A stretch of DNA of 64,000 nucleotides from Caldilineaceae bacterium (lineage in GTDB: Bacteria > Chloroflexota > Anaerolineae > Caldilineales > Caldilineaceae): contig JAGRCP010000080.1 of assembly GCA_020433455.1 (NCBI GenBank), forward strand, positions 83,617 to 147,616, in the 5' to 3' direction. Shown here piece after piece: positions 49,034 through 57,701 of the stretch. Both the position numbers and the translations under genes were made by a program. The number at the start of each line of letters is the position of its first letter. Within the stretch, counting starts at the first letter, position 1. The notes beneath the pieces were generated by a model, which saw only the letters and a program-made list of their open reading frames with translations, did no database searches and had not been told where the DNA came from.

Positions 49034-51100
49034 ATGGCCACCTATCAAACAGATCAGATCCGCAACGTTGCTATTCTCGGCCACGGCGGATCCGGCAAGA
49101 CGTCGCTAGTTGAGGCGCTGCTCCACAAAACGGGCGTTATCAACCGGGCCGGCCGGGTAGAAGACGGAGCCACCGTCTCCGACTGGGACGCCGAAGAGCA
49201 GCGCCGGGGAATCTCCATCAACTTATCCGTTGCGCCGGTCGAGTTTGAAGAGACCAAGATCAATCTGATTGATACGCCCGGCTATATCGACTTTGTGGGC
49301 GAAGTCATCAGCGCGCTCCACGTGGCCGAAGCGGGCCTCATGCTGGTGGATGCCGTAGCCGGAGCCGAGGTTGGGACGGAGCTGGCCTGGAATCGCCTGG
49401 ATGAGCTAAACAAGCCGCGCATCGTCTTTATCAACCGCATGGGCCGGGAGAACGCCTCATTTGAAAAGGCCATCGACAGCCTGCGCGAGGCTTTCCCCGA
49501 TTCCAACATTGTTCCCTTTCAGCTTCCCATGGGGCAGGGCGAGGGTTTCAAAGGCGTCGTCAGCCTGGTGACGGGCAAGGCGTATGAGGGCTCTGCACCC
49601 AAGGAGGTGCCTGTGCCCGCCGACATGCAGGAGGCGGTGGCGGCAGCCCAGGTTGCGCTGGTAGAAGCCGCGGCAGAGGCGGATGACGATCTGATTATGA
49701 AGTATTTTGACGGTGAAGAACTAACGCCGGAAGAAGTGCGCCGGGGCCTGCATCGCGGCGTGCGCAGCGGCGCGATTGTGCCCGTCTACTGCGGCTCGGC
49801 GTTGAGCGATATCGGTCTGGAGCGGCTGCTCAAGGCCATGCGCCGCTACGTGCCCGCCCCGAATGAGCGCATGGTAGAGGCCTTCCTGGGTGATGACAGC
49901 GTGGAAATTTTGGCCGACAGTAATGCGACACCCTCCGCGGCCGTTTTTAAGACCATCATCGATCGCTATGTGGGCCGCATGAACTATATACGCGTCTTTT
50001 CCGGGACGATAAAAAAAGACGCCAATCTCGTGAATTCACGCACGGGCGAATCCCACCGCATTGCCAGCCTCAACAGCGTGCGCGGCAAGGACCTGCATGG
50101 TGTTGATCATCTGGTGGCGGGCGATATCGGCGTCGTCACAAAGATTGATGATCTCCTGACCGGCGACTCCCTGACCTCTGAGAATGAACCGTTGACGGTC
50201 GCGCCGCCTGCTTACCCCCGCCCCCTCTACTCGGTCGCCGTGACGCCTGCGACCAAGGCGGACAGCGCCAAGCTGGGCCAATCGCTTCAGGCGCTGGTGG
50301 AGGAAGACCCCACGCTCAAGGTTCAAAATATTTCGGCCACCAAGCAGAATGTCCTGCAGGGCATGGGCGAGTCCCATGTGGATGTGGCCATCCGCCGGCT
50401 GGATCAGAAGTTTGGCGTGTCGGTGGATACCGCGGTGCCCAAGGTGCCTTACCAGGAGACCATTTCCCGCTCGGGTCAGGCCCAATATCGTCACAAGAAG
50501 CAGACGGGCGGCGCAGGTCAGTTTGCCGAGGTGCACATGCGCGTCGAGCCGCTGGAGCGGGGGGACGGCTTCCAGTACGCCAGCGAAGTCTTTGGCGGAG
50601 CTATCAGCAACGTCTTTCTGCCCTCCATTGAGAAGGGCGTAAAGCAGGTGCTGGACATAGGCTTTATCGCCGGCTTCCCGGTGGTGGACGTGAAGGCCGT
50701 GGTCTTTGACGGCAAGGAACACCCGGTGGATTCCAAGGATATCGCCTTTCAGACCGCTGGACGTGAGGCGTTCCGCGCGGCAATGGAGCAGGCGGGTCCG
50801 GTGCTGCTGGAGCCCATCTACCAGATCGACGTGACCGTGCCCGATGCCTACATGGGCGACATTATGGGCGACTTCAATACCCGGCGCGGACGCGTGCTGG
50901 GCATGGAGCAAAAGGGCAATCGCACCATAATCAAGGCGTTGGCGCCCCTGGCCGAGATCATGCGCTACGGCACCGATTTGCGCTCCATGACCCAGGGTCG
51001 CGGCATCTACACCATCGAGTTTGACCACTATGATCCGGTTCCTTTGCACCTGACGGATGACATCATCATCGCCAGCAAGCGTGAAGCCGAGGAAGAATAA
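49034..51100 (+). CDS. Elongation factor G paralogue, EF-G2 type
   Basis: 688 residues with the five-domain EF-G layout. The G domain is of the EF-G2 kind: G1 'GHGGSGKTSLVEALLHKTG' (about 16), G3 'LIDTPGYIDFVGEVISAL' (about 80) with Tyr in place of the catalytic His of DTPGH, and G4 'INRMGREN' (about 133) where canonical EF-G has NKMDR. So the guanine-specifying Asp is Gly here. Domains III-V look normal: 'GMGESHVDVAIRRLDQKFGV', 'KKQTGGAGQFAEVHMRVEPL', 'GRVLGMEQKGNRTIIKALAP'. AAAGGAGGAAAG precedes the start. Such paralogues exist beside normal EF-G in Thermus and Mycobacterium and are thought to act in ribosome stress or regulation; the true EF-G should be elsewhere. Confidence 0.88.
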   Translation: MATYQTDQIRNVAILGHGGSGKTSLVEALLHKTGVINRAGRVEDGATVSDWDAEEQRRGISINLSVAPVEFEETKINLIDTPGYIDFVGEVISALHVAEAGLMLVDAVAGAEVGTELAWNRLDELNKPRIVFINRMGRENASFEKAIDSLREAFPDSNIVPFQLPMGQGEGFKGVVSLVTGKAYEGSAPKEVPVPADMQEAVAAAQVALVEAAAEADDDLIMKYFDGEELTPEEVRRGLHRGVRSGAIVPVYCGSALSDIGLERLLKAMRRYVPAPNERMVEAFLGDDSVEILADSNATPSAAVFKTIIDRYVGRMNYIRVFSGTIKKDANLVNSRTGESHRIASLNSVRGKDLHGVDHLVAGDIGVVTKIDDLLTGDSLTSENEPLTVAPPAYPRPLYSVAVTPATKADSAKLGQSLQALVEEDPTLKVQNISATKQNVLQGMGESHVDVAIRRLDQKFGVSVDTAVPKVPYQETISRSGQAQYRHKKQTGGAGQFAEVHMRVEPLERGDGFQYASEVFGGAISNVFLPSIEKGVKQVLDIGFIAGFPVVDVKAVVFDGKEHPVDSKDIAFQTAGREAFRAAMEQAGPVLLEPIYQIDVTVPDAYMGDIMGDFNTRRGRVLGMEQKGNRTIIKALAPLAEIMRYGTDLRSMTQGRGIYTIEFDHYDPVPLHLTDDIIIASKREAEEE

Positions 51101-51145
51101 ATAAGGGTTCTCTGACGGATTGTGGGGTAAGCGAGCGAGGCGGCA

Positions 51146-51253
51146 GCGGTTGAAACCGCAGCCTGCTACGGGAAACCGGCTTTAAGCCGGTTCGTCCAGC
51201 GGAGGCCAACGCGCTTCAGCGCGTTTCCCGTAGCAGAAGCCGAATTCATTCGG
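51146..51253. repeat. Multi-hairpin intergenic repeat element
   Basis: Four short hairpins and one enclosing stem: GCGGT-TGAA-ACCGC (51146-51159); a 13-bp outer stem 51163-51175 with 51224-51236 (CTGCTACGGGAAA/TTTCCCGTAGCAG) enclosing AACCGGCTT-T-AAGCCGGTT (51174-51192) and AACGCGCT-TC-AGCGCGTT (51208-51225); then CCGAA-TTCA-TTCGG (51240-51253). Looks like a mobile, non-coding palindromic element of the kind dispersed in cyanobacterial and Chloroflexota genomes. Confidence 0.8.
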
Positions 51254-51290
51254 TGGCTTGACCCCACGAAACCCCAGAGAACCTAAATAA

Positions 51291-51353
51291 GAAGCGGAGA
51301 TTCTTTCCTGGTACAGGACGAAAGTCGTCATGCCCGGAAAGAACCTCCGCTTC
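51291..51353. repeat. 63-base imperfect palindrome with a GAAA tetraloop
   Basis: 18-base arms (51291-51308 and 51336-51353) pair with a single mismatch. Inside, GGTA/TGCC partly pairs and GAC-GAAA-GTC (51317-51326) caps the structure. No T-run. Could be a small RNA, a processed hairpin or part of a miniature element; it lies between EF-G2 and trmI. Confidence 0.65.
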
Positions 51354-51441
51354 CTATTGATAAGGGAGGCGTTGGCGCTGTGCGGGCGGCCACAAGAGCA
51401 TGCCCCTGCCGCGCCAACCCATTTTGAATGCAAATACCTAC

Positions 51442-52392
51442 ATGACGAACAAAACCAATGCCGAAGCGCAAACGATGAAGGTCGCCCGTGCGGGCGATCT
51501 GGTTATGCTGCTCACGTCGGACCTAAAACGCTACGTGATCAAGTTAACGCCTGACGGCACCCTCCATACCCACCGCGGCGTCTATCGCCACAGCGAAATT
51601 ATCGGCGCGCCCTTCGGCAGCGCGTTGCAGAGCCAGACCGACGCCGAAGCCCTCATTCTGGAACCGTCCCTGCCCGACGTGATCGCCCATCTCAAGCGGG
51701 GCACCCAGATTATCTACCCCAAAGATGCCGCTTACATCATCCATCGCCTGAGTCTGCGCGCGGGCAGCCGCGTCGTGGAGGCGGGCACGGGCAGCGGCGG
51801 CTTGACGGCAGCGCTGGCCTGGTCGGTTGCGCCTACGGGCCGGATCTACACCTATGAACTGCGCGAGGACAATTACCGGGTCGCGCGCAACAATCTGGAA
51901 CGTGCGGGCATGTTGCCCTATGTGGAGATGCACTTGCAGGGCATTGCCGAGGGCTTTCGCCAGCGGAATGTGGATGCCCTCTTCCTGGACGTGCGTGAAC
52001 CCCATCATTACATGGCCCAGGTGCGGGGCGCGTTGCGTTCAGGCGGCTTTTTTGCCGCGCTCGTGCCCACGGTCAACCAGGTTTCGGACCTGCTGGTCGC
52101 GCTGGAAAGTTCGGGCTTTGCCGACATTGCGGTCGAGGAGCTGCTGCTGCGCGCCTACAAGCCCGTACCCGAACGGCTGCGCCCCCAGGATAACATGGTG
52201 GGCCATACGGGCTACCTCATCTTCGCCCGGCTCATTCACGCCGCGCTGGACCCCCGCCAGTGGATGACCAAGGAGCGCCGGCGTTTTCAGGCCCGGCGTC
52301 AGGCCCGGCAGCGCATTGCGGAAGCCGATGCCGCGCGGGAAGCGCGCATTGCAGCCGGCGGCAAGAAATATCCGCCCATGCCCCTGCCGTAA
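51442..52392 (+). CDS. trmI: tRNA (adenine-58-N1)-methyltransferase TrmI
   Basis: Methylates A58 in the T-loop of tRNA. A small N-terminal beta domain (about 10-75; 'ARAGDLVMLLTSDLKRYVIK') precedes 'LKRGTQIIYPKDAAYIIHRL'. The Rossmann methyltransferase has motif I 'VVEAGTGSGGLTAALAWSV' (about 113), 'IYTYELREDNYRVARNNLER' and the substrate motif 'VDALFLDVREPHHYM' (about 175). It ends in a basic tail ('RRRFQARRQARQRIAEAD'), longer than in the Thermus enzyme. The start is uncertain: ATG 51442 or ATG 51475 (no clear ribosome site for either), while the frame start at 51400 seems too early. Confidence 0.88.
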   Translation: MTNKTNAEAQTMKVARAGDLVMLLTSDLKRYVIKLTPDGTLHTHRGVYRHSEIIGAPFGSALQSQTDAEALILEPSLPDVIAHLKRGTQIIYPKDAAYIIHRLSLRAGSRVVEAGTGSGGLTAALAWSVAPTGRIYTYELREDNYRVARNNLERAGMLPYVEMHLQGIAEGFRQRNVDALFLDVREPHHYMAQVRGALRSGGFFAALVPTVNQVSDLLVALESSGFADIAVEELLLRAYKPVPERLRPQDNMVGHTGYLIFARLIHAALDPRQWMTKERRRFQARRQARQRIAEADAAREARIAAGGKKYPPMPLP

Positions 52393-52400
52393 GCGTCGCC

Positions 52401-54749
52401 TTACCGCACCCTTACTTCGCCCAATTCAATCGCCTGATCGCCAACCCGCGCGCCGATCTCCCCATCATATAACCCCGTCAACAACTGATACGATCCCGCC
52501 GGTATATCCTCCGGCACGACGAAGAGGATGTGGTCGTCTATCGGCTCCCCCGGCGTCCATGCGCTCGTCCGGCCTGTCTCCATGGCAGGATAGCCGTCCA
52601 GTTGTGCCACGGGCCGGCCGCTTGCGTCGGCCATGTGGAGAAAACGCTTGTAGTCCGCGGGCAGGGCTTCTTTCGCCGCCCAGACGAGATGAACGTGGAG
52701 CACATCGCCCGGCGTAAGAACGCGGGGCGCGAAGCCGCCGCTTTGCAAAACAACGGTATCACCCAATGGGACATCCGTCACTGTGGGTGCGGGGTCGGGC
52801 CATTCGTCGAAGGTGGGGGCAAGTCCCATGAAGACAGCGTCGAATGCAGCGGCGTCATATTCGGTGTAGGGCATAGACAGCGGCTCCCGCGACCAGATTT
52901 CGATACGCGGTTCGCCGCGTACGCTGACCGCTCCGATCTGCGTGTAGCCGGTCAACGCAGCAGGCGTAAATGCCGGGTCCGGCTCCTGCACATGCCTGGC
53001 TACAAAGATAAAGTCCGGTTGCTCGCTCAGGGGCACGCGGTCGAAGTCGCCCAAATACCAGCGCAGATGACGCGAGCGTTCGTTGGAGGCGTAGGTTCCG
53101 TTGAGGTACTTCCATTCTGAGAGCACCCCCAGCGTTTTCCAGCCCTCCCAAATGGGAAAGCCGAAGCGGGGCTTCTCCGGCACATTTTCACCGTAGGGCG
53201 CCCAGTAAAACGCCACGCGCTCCTGCCCATAGTTGATGAGATATTCGGGGTTTTGGCGGAAGAACATGAGGTGCAAGTAAAATGCCGATACCCCAAGCCA
53301 CCCAATCACCAGGCTCATTACCAGCACGCCGGTCACAGTCCGCAGCACGGGACGCGAAGGCGCGCCATCCATCCAACTCATTAGCCATTGACTGAGACTC
53401 GCAAGCGCGACTCCACCCAGAATGGCCCAGCTCGGCATGAGGAGATAAAAGTGAGTGCCGGGAAACTGGACGATAAAGAGGTAGAGCAGCAGGAAGGGCG
53501 TGAACCAGAGGATGAGCGTAATCGCGGCCGTACGGCGCGTGCGCCAGACCATGAGCAGGCCGATGACGGCCAGAATCAGCAAGCCTGCGCTGTAGTAGAT
53601 GGAGTTGTAGAAGGTGGCCATCTCCACAAAAAAGGCCAGGTTGAAGGTGCGCCCCAAGCCGCCCAACCGACTATCAAGATAGCCCTGGGTCTGAGCAAAG
53701 TAGGGATTGCGCACAATGGGCAGATAGACGGCCAGGAGCAGGGCCGCGCCGCCCAGCGTGACCAGCGCCAGTTGTTGCAGCGCTCGGCGCGGATCGCTGA
53801 CGTTCGGCCGGCCTCGATAGGCAAGATAGAGCAGCGCGGGTGCAATCAGGCCGAACTCGTAGTGGAGCGTGAGCCCCCACGCGCCCAGTACCGCGCTGAG
53901 GATAAGCCAGCGCAGCAGTCCGCTCCGGGCAAAGCGCCACGCAGCCAGCACGGCCAGGATCATGAGCAGCATCACGCCGGCCTGGTACTGGACGATACGC
54001 GAGAGCCCCAGCGCAAAGCCGTTGAGGGCAAAGAGGACGCCGCCCCAGAAGCCGACTGTATCCGACCGGAACATTTCCCGGGCCAGGAGCGCCAGGGCCA
54101 GGACTGCGCCGACGCTTGCCAGGGCAAAGGGCAGGCGTGCGGTGGTCTCATCAGCCGTGCCCAGGGTGCGAAACGCCACGGTAGTTACGGCAATTTCTCC
54201 CGGGCCTTTGGCATGGCGGGCAAAGGCGTCATCCTCGCCGCGGATGGCTTCCCGCGCGCGGGTGAGGACCAGAACTTCATCATAGTGGAATTCGTGATAG
54301 CCCAGGCCGGGCAGGCGAAGGAGCGCGGCTGTTACGAGGAGCGCCAGGAGCCATAGCCAAGCGGAGCGGGGCGTAGGCTGTAGCGTGACGGCCGGCAGGC
54401 GAAAAAGGCTCAAACCCAGCGCGCCGGCGCCATAGAGGGCGGCCATCCCCCAGAAAGAAATTGGTCCCGGCAGCCAGTGGATGAGCAGCGCGCCGGCCAT
54501 CATCCAGCAAAAGCCCAGCCCCAGTGCGAAGACGCCGAACGTGGGCGCATCCGTATGGGGCAAGCGCCAATGGGCCGCGAGCAACAGGCCGGGCAGCCAC
54601 CACGCCATGGTCAGCATGGCGACCCAACGCGGCCAGACGCCGGCGGAATCAGGCAGGCGCGTCAGTCCGAAAACGACGTATGCGCCCAGAACGACGACAG
54701 TGGCGGCGAGGAATGGAATGGCGCTGCGACGGGCGGAAAGCAAATTCAT
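52401..54749 (-). CDS. Membrane glycosyltransferase of the GT39/PMT type
   Basis: 782 residues from ATG 54749. About 11-13 hydrophobic helices in the first 550 residues. The outside loop 1 has 'LGYHEFHYDEVLVLTRAREA' with the acidic Asp-Glu pair of polyprenyl-phosphate sugar transferases, and 'DDAFARHAKGPGEIAV' follows. The soluble C-terminal part carries a beta-sandwich-like end ('YQLLTGLYDGEIGARVGDQA'). Same general plan as the transferase at 16.8 kb. Longer in-frame start (55016) overlaps the small membrane-protein gene and is rejected. Convergent with trmI. Donor and acceptor unknown. Confidence 0.75.
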   Translation of the reverse strand: MNLLSARRSAIPFLAATVVVLGAYVVFGLTRLPDSAGVWPRWVAMLTMAWWLPGLLLAAHWRLPHTDAPTFGVFALGLGFCWMMAGALLIHWLPGPISFWGMAALYGAGALGLSLFRLPAVTLQPTPRSAWLWLLALLVTAALLRLPGLGYHEFHYDEVLVLTRAREAIRGEDDAFARHAKGPGEIAVTTVAFRTLGTADETTARLPFALASVGAVLALALLAREMFRSDTVGFWGGVLFALNGFALGLSRIVQYQAGVMLLMILAVLAAWRFARSGLLRWLILSAVLGAWGLTLHYEFGLIAPALLYLAYRGRPNVSDPRRALQQLALVTLGGAALLLAVYLPIVRNPYFAQTQGYLDSRLGGLGRTFNLAFFVEMATFYNSIYYSAGLLILAVIGLLMVWRTRRTAAITLILWFTPFLLLYLFIVQFPGTHFYLLMPSWAILGGVALASLSQWLMSWMDGAPSRPVLRTVTGVLVMSLVIGWLGVSAFYLHLMFFRQNPEYLINYGQERVAFYWAPYGENVPEKPRFGFPIWEGWKTLGVLSEWKYLNGTYASNERSRHLRWYLGDFDRVPLSEQPDFIFVARHVQEPDPAFTPAALTGYTQIGAVSVRGEPRIEIWSREPLSMPYTEYDAAAFDAVFMGLAPTFDEWPDPAPTVTDVPLGDTVVLQSGGFAPRVLTPGDVLHVHLVWAAKEALPADYKRFLHMADASGRPVAQLDGYPAMETGRTSAWTPGEPIDDHILFVVPEDIPAGSYQLLTGLYDGEIGARVGDQAIELGEVRVR

Positions 54750-54841
54750 TACCGATGGACAAGTGAGGGTTGGGGATTGGCTGTGCGGAGCAAATGTCGC
54801 TCGGGAGAATGGATACGGTCTGCCGAGGAGCGGGGATGGAC

Positions 54842-55051
54842 TTAGTCTCCCCAAAAATCCTGGCGGAAGTAACGGTTCAACCGTCGTTCGCGCCGCATTT
54901 GCAGGGCGGTGGAGGCCAGCGCCCAGATCAAGGATCCGGTCATCAACCCGGTGCTGCCGCCGACGATCATGCCGCTCGTGCCGGCGGTAAGGCCGCCGCC
55001 TACGATTCCGGCGCAAGTCCCCGCCAGCGCTAATATCAACAACTCAGCCAT
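54842..55051 (-). CDS. Small glycine-rich membrane protein, unknown function
   Basis: 69 residues from ATG 55051, which has AGGAGG 9-14 bases upstream. Two hydrophobic segments joined by a Gly/Thr turn ('LALAGTCAGIVGGGLTAGTS' and 'IVGGSTGLMTGSLIWALAST') show glycine-zipper spacing, then a basic tail 'RRERRLNRYFRQDFWGD'. I do not recognise the family. The frame extends further upstream (to 55174), but that part crosses a hairpin and lacks a ribosome site. Confidence 0.6.
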   Translation of the reverse strand: MAELLILALAGTCAGIVGGGLTAGTSGMIVGGSTGLMTGSLIWALASTALQMRRERRLNRYFRQDFWGD

Positions 55052-55072
55052 CTCTTTCCTCCTGACGTTTAC

Positions 55073-55100
55073 CGGCGCAGCGTTGGGAGACGCTGCGCCG
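55073..55100 (-). promoter_or_regulatory. 10-bp perfect hairpin just upstream of the small membrane-protein gene
   Basis: CGGCGCAGCG (55073-55082) with CGCTGCGCCG (55091-55100), 8-base loop. It ends about 7 bases before the AGGAGG of the small gene, so it would lie in its leader. No T-run. Confidence 0.6.
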
Positions 55101-55217
55101 TTGATAGCCAGGAGAACGAGATGCCAATCGGGCGGGTTCCCGAAAACCGAATCAGGCGATACTTCGTCCGTCAATCGTAGGCGAACAGTCTATCTGCCGG
55201 GATTCATGCGGGATTCA

Positions 55218-56024
55218 CTACCATGCGCAGTAACCGCCGTCAATAACCAGGTCGTGGCCCGTAACGAAGTCGGAGGCGGGCGAGGCCAGGAAGACGACCG
55301 CGCCCTGAAGGTCCGTCACTTCGGCCATGTGATTAACGGGCGTCATGCTCATCCAGACCGGCATTACCTTCTGGCCTTCGGGCGTTTGGAGCAGATCGTC
55401 TACCAACTGGGTGCGGGTATAGCCGGGACTGATGCTGTTGACGCGTACGCCCCGGGTCGCCCATTCTGTCGCCAGGCTGCGGGTCAGGTGAATGACGCCT
55501 GCCTTGGAGGTGTTGTAGGCCGATTGATTTTGGGGCATGTTGACGATATGGCCGGACATGGACGCTGTGTTGATAATCTTGCCGTATTCTGCTTCCAGCA
55601 TCACTTTTCCCTCGGCCTGGGCGCAGAGAAAAACGCCCGTCAGGTTCAGGTTCATCATCCGCTGCCAGTCGGCCAGGGACATGCTTTCGGCGTCGGCCCA
55701 CTGACCGATACCCGCATTGTTGATGCCGATGGTCAATCCGCCCCAGTGATCGACGATGGCGGCCACCATCTTTTCGACCTGGGCCTGGTCGGTTACGTCG
55801 GCCGTGAGCGCCAGGGAGCCGATGCCTTTCTCGCTCAGCTCGTGGGCGACTTCATCCGCGGTCTGCTGATTGATATCGACGACCGCGACCCGCGCGCCGG
55901 CTTCGCCCAGCGCGTGGGCCAATGCCCGGCCGATGCCCTGGCCGCCGCCGGTGACCAGGGCAATCCGGTCATCCAGGCGGAAGCGATCCAGAATAGAAGG
56001 GGCGGAAAGGACGGGATCAGACAT
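55218..56024 (-). CDS. Short-chain dehydrogenase/reductase, polyol-type
   Basis: 268-residue classical SDR. Cofactor motif '[20 protein letters not shown]' (about 23); Asp after strand 2 ('[10 protein letters not shown]') predicts NAD preference. Structural '[11 protein letters not shown]' (about 95). Catalytic Ser in '[12 protein letters not shown]' (about 150) and Tyr/Lys in '[10 protein letters not shown]' (about 168-172). C-terminus '[16 protein letters not shown]' is family-typical. Lies downstream of a xylitol/sorbitol-type dehydrogenase and CUT1 transport genes, so it likely oxidises a polyol such as arabinitol or reduces a ketose. AGGAGAGA precedes the start. Exact substrate unknown. 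Confidence 0.87.
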   Translation of the reverse strand: MSDPVLSAPSILDRFRLDDRIALVTGGGQGIGRALAHALGEAGARVAVVDINQQTADEVAHELSEKGIGSLALTADVTDQAQVEKMVAAIVDHWGGLTIGINNAGIGQWADAESMSLADWQRMMNLNLTGVFLCAQAEGKVMLEAEYGKIINTASMSGHIVNMPQNQSAYNTSKAGVIHLTRSLATEWATRGVRVNSISPGYTRTQLVDDLLQTPEGQKVMPVWMSMTPVNHMAEVTDLQGAVVFLASPASDFVTGHDLVIDGGYCAW

Positions 56025-56097
56025 GAGAGAATCTCTCCTGAGTGGTAGGGGACGGAACGTTCATGGACGGTAAGTTACTATCTTTATTCGACAGGTT

Positions 56098-56152
56098 CCT
56101 CCGGGAGGGTTTGCGAAAAATACGCCGCTTTCAGTAAGAAACCTCCCGGAGG
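56098..56152 (-). promoter_or_regulatory. Intergenic hairpin between the two dehydrogenase genes
   Basis: CCTCCGGGAGGGTTT (56098-56112) pairs with AAACCTCCCGGAGG (56139-56152) over 14 bp with one bulged base. Each arm contains the self-complementary core CCTCC-G-GGAGG or its near match. No T-run on the minus strand; likely processing or stability element. Confidence 0.65.
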
Positions 56153-56178
56153 CTATGCAGTCTATTATACACCGAGCT

Positions 56179-57216
56179 TTACCCGTCCAACTCAATCTGC
56201 GCTTTGACCGATGTCGGCGGCATCTCCACCGCAAAATCAAAGGCCTCCACGCTGTCGGCAAAGGCAAAGGTGTCGGTGATGAGGGGCTTGACGTCGAGTT
56301 GTCCGCTGCCCATGAGGGAGAGCGCGCGGGGATAGACGTGAGCGTAGCGGAAGATGTGCTGGACCCGGGCTTCTTTGGTCGCGGCGTAGGTAATGTCGTA
56401 CGTGATCGGCTCTACCGGCATGCCCACGAAGATCACCGTGCCGCCGGGACAGAGCGGCTGGAAGGCTGCGGCCGCGACCTTGGCATTGCCGCTGCACTCG
56501 AATACGATATCCGCGCCCCAGTTATCGGTCATCTCATTCACGACCTCGACCAGACTTTGTTCAGCTACGTTTACCGGGGTGATGGCCCCCAGCGTAGCGG
56601 CCAGGTCCAGCTTGGGCTGCTGCACGTCGGTGATGATGACCCGGCTGCATCCGCCGGCCAGCGCGGAGAGCGCGGTGACCATGCCGATGGGCCCGGCCCC
56701 GGTGACCACGGCTACATCGCCGGGCTTGATCTGCGCCTTGGTGGCCGCGTGCACGCCTACGGCCAGTGGTTCAACCATCGCGCCTTCAGCGTAGCTCACG
56801 CTGTCGGGCAGCTTGAAGGTAAATGCCGCGGGATGAACCACCTCGGGCCGCAGCACACCGTGGATGGGCGGCGTGGCCCAGAAGCGTACGGCAGGGTCCA
56901 GGTTGTAGATGCCCAGACGCGTGGCCCTGCCGTTGGGATCGGGAATGCCCGGCTCCATGCAGACCCGGTCGCCGACTTGCAGGTCCGTTACCTCCGCGCC
57001 GACTTCGATCACCTTGCCTGACGCCTCATGGCCCAACACCATGGGTTCGCGCACCACGAAGGGACCAATTGCACCATGGGTGTAGTAGTGTACGTCGCTG
57101 CCGCATATGCCCACCGTGTGCAGCGCAATGCGCACATCATGAGGGCCCAGCGGCTCATCCAGCTGCATGTCGCGCAGAGAGAGTTCACCCTTGCGTTCAA
57201 GTACTAGTGCTTGCAT
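56179..57216 (-). CDS. Zinc-dependent polyol dehydrogenase (xylitol/sorbitol dehydrogenase family)
   Basis: 345-residue medium-chain dehydrogenase. Catalytic zinc ligands Cys in '[17 protein letters not shown]' (about 38), His-Glu in '[15 protein letters not shown]' (about 62) and a Glu in '[13 protein letters not shown]' (about 147). NAD site '[20 protein letters not shown]' (about 169) and '[14 protein letters not shown]', with Asp favouring NAD. The structural four-Cys zinc lobe is missing (no Cys cluster near 90-105), as in sorbitol dehydrogenases that lost it. 'HYYTHG' is typical of xylitol/L-iditol dehydrogenases. With xylulokinase and the importer this suggests polyol to ketose to ketose-5-phosphate. 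AAGGA precedes the start. Confidence 0.88.
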   Translation of the reverse strand: MQALVLERKGELSLRDMQLDEPLGPHDVRIALHTVGICGSDVHYYTHGAIGPFVVREPMVLGHEASGKVIEVGAEVTDLQVGDRVCMEPGIPDPNGRATRLGIYNLDPAVRFWATPPIHGVLRPEVVHPAAFTFKLPDSVSYAEGAMVEPLAVGVHAATKAQIKPGDVAVVTGAGPIGMVTALSALAGGCSRVIITDVQQPKLDLAATLGAITPVNVAEQSLVEVVNEMTDNWGADIVFECSGNAKVAAAAFQPLCPGGTVIFVGMPVEPITYDITYAATKEARVQHIFRYAHVYPRALSLMGSGQLDVKPLITDTFAFADSVEAFDFAVEMPPTSVKAQIELDG

Positions 57217-57290
57217 TAGCGTTTTCCTTATTGACTTTACCTTATGAGAGGGAATGGGAATGGGAATAGGAACAGGAGATTGGAAGGGAG

Positions 57291-57360
57291 GAGATTGAGA
57301 GATTAAAGAGATGGACGATGGGCAATTTAATCAATCCCTCAATCTTCCCCCGCAGGTCAC
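57291..57360. repeat. Second copy of the GAGATT...CAATCT...CCGCAGG intergenic repeat
   Basis: Reads GAGATTGAGAGATTAAAGAG then ...GGACGATG...TCAATC..CTCAATCT..CCCCCGCAGGTCAC. It aligns with the 31.2-kb repeat in order and spacing. Directly upstream are GGGAAT tandem units (57250-57270). It separates the dehydrogenase gene from the DUF2160-like gene. Confidence 0.55.
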
Positions 57361-57365
57361 AGCCG

Positions 57366-57584
57366 TTACCCTTTGCGGATAATCCATACCGCCAGCGCCA
57401 GACAAATAATGCCGGCAATCCAAAGGGGAAGATAGGCCTCCAAAAAGCGCATCCAAAGCAGGTGAATCGCCACCCAGATGATGACGCTGATGAAGACCCG
57501 GTCGAAGGTATTGGTTTCGATGGGCAAAAAGCCTTTGCGCCCTTTATGTTCTACAGGGGCCTGAACGCCGCTAAGATCTTCCAT
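57366..57584 (-). CDS. DUF2160-like small membrane protein of a CUT1 transporter locus
   Basis: 72 residues from ATG 57584. Polar N-terminus, then 'RKGFLPIETNTFDRVFISVI' and two hydrophobic helices ending 'AVWIIRKG'. The 'RxGFLPIxTxxxDRxFI...HL.W' pattern matches DUF2160 proteins, which sit in ABC polyol/glycerol importer operons of proteobacteria (the small unassigned gene beside GlpPQ-type permeases). It lies directly downstream of the permease pair here, which supports a role with that transporter. The longer frame to 57659 lacks support. Confidence 0.75.
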   Translation of the reverse strand: MEDLSGVQAPVEHKGRKGFLPIETNTFDRVFISVIIWVAIHLLWMRFLEAYLPLWIAGIICLALAVWIIRKG

Positions 57585-57701
57585 ACAGTATGTGCTCCAC
57601 AGAATAGATAGGCTCTTGCGCAATCCATGTGAAATGTCGCCTGCCAAATGAGGCGTCATGCGCGCAGCCGATAGTCACATGCGGTCCGGTTGAGCCGATT
57701 G

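Noticed and set aside
51146..51253. Intrinsic terminator for EF-G2
   Set aside because: No T-run after any stem and several nested palindromes; better described as a dispersed repeat.
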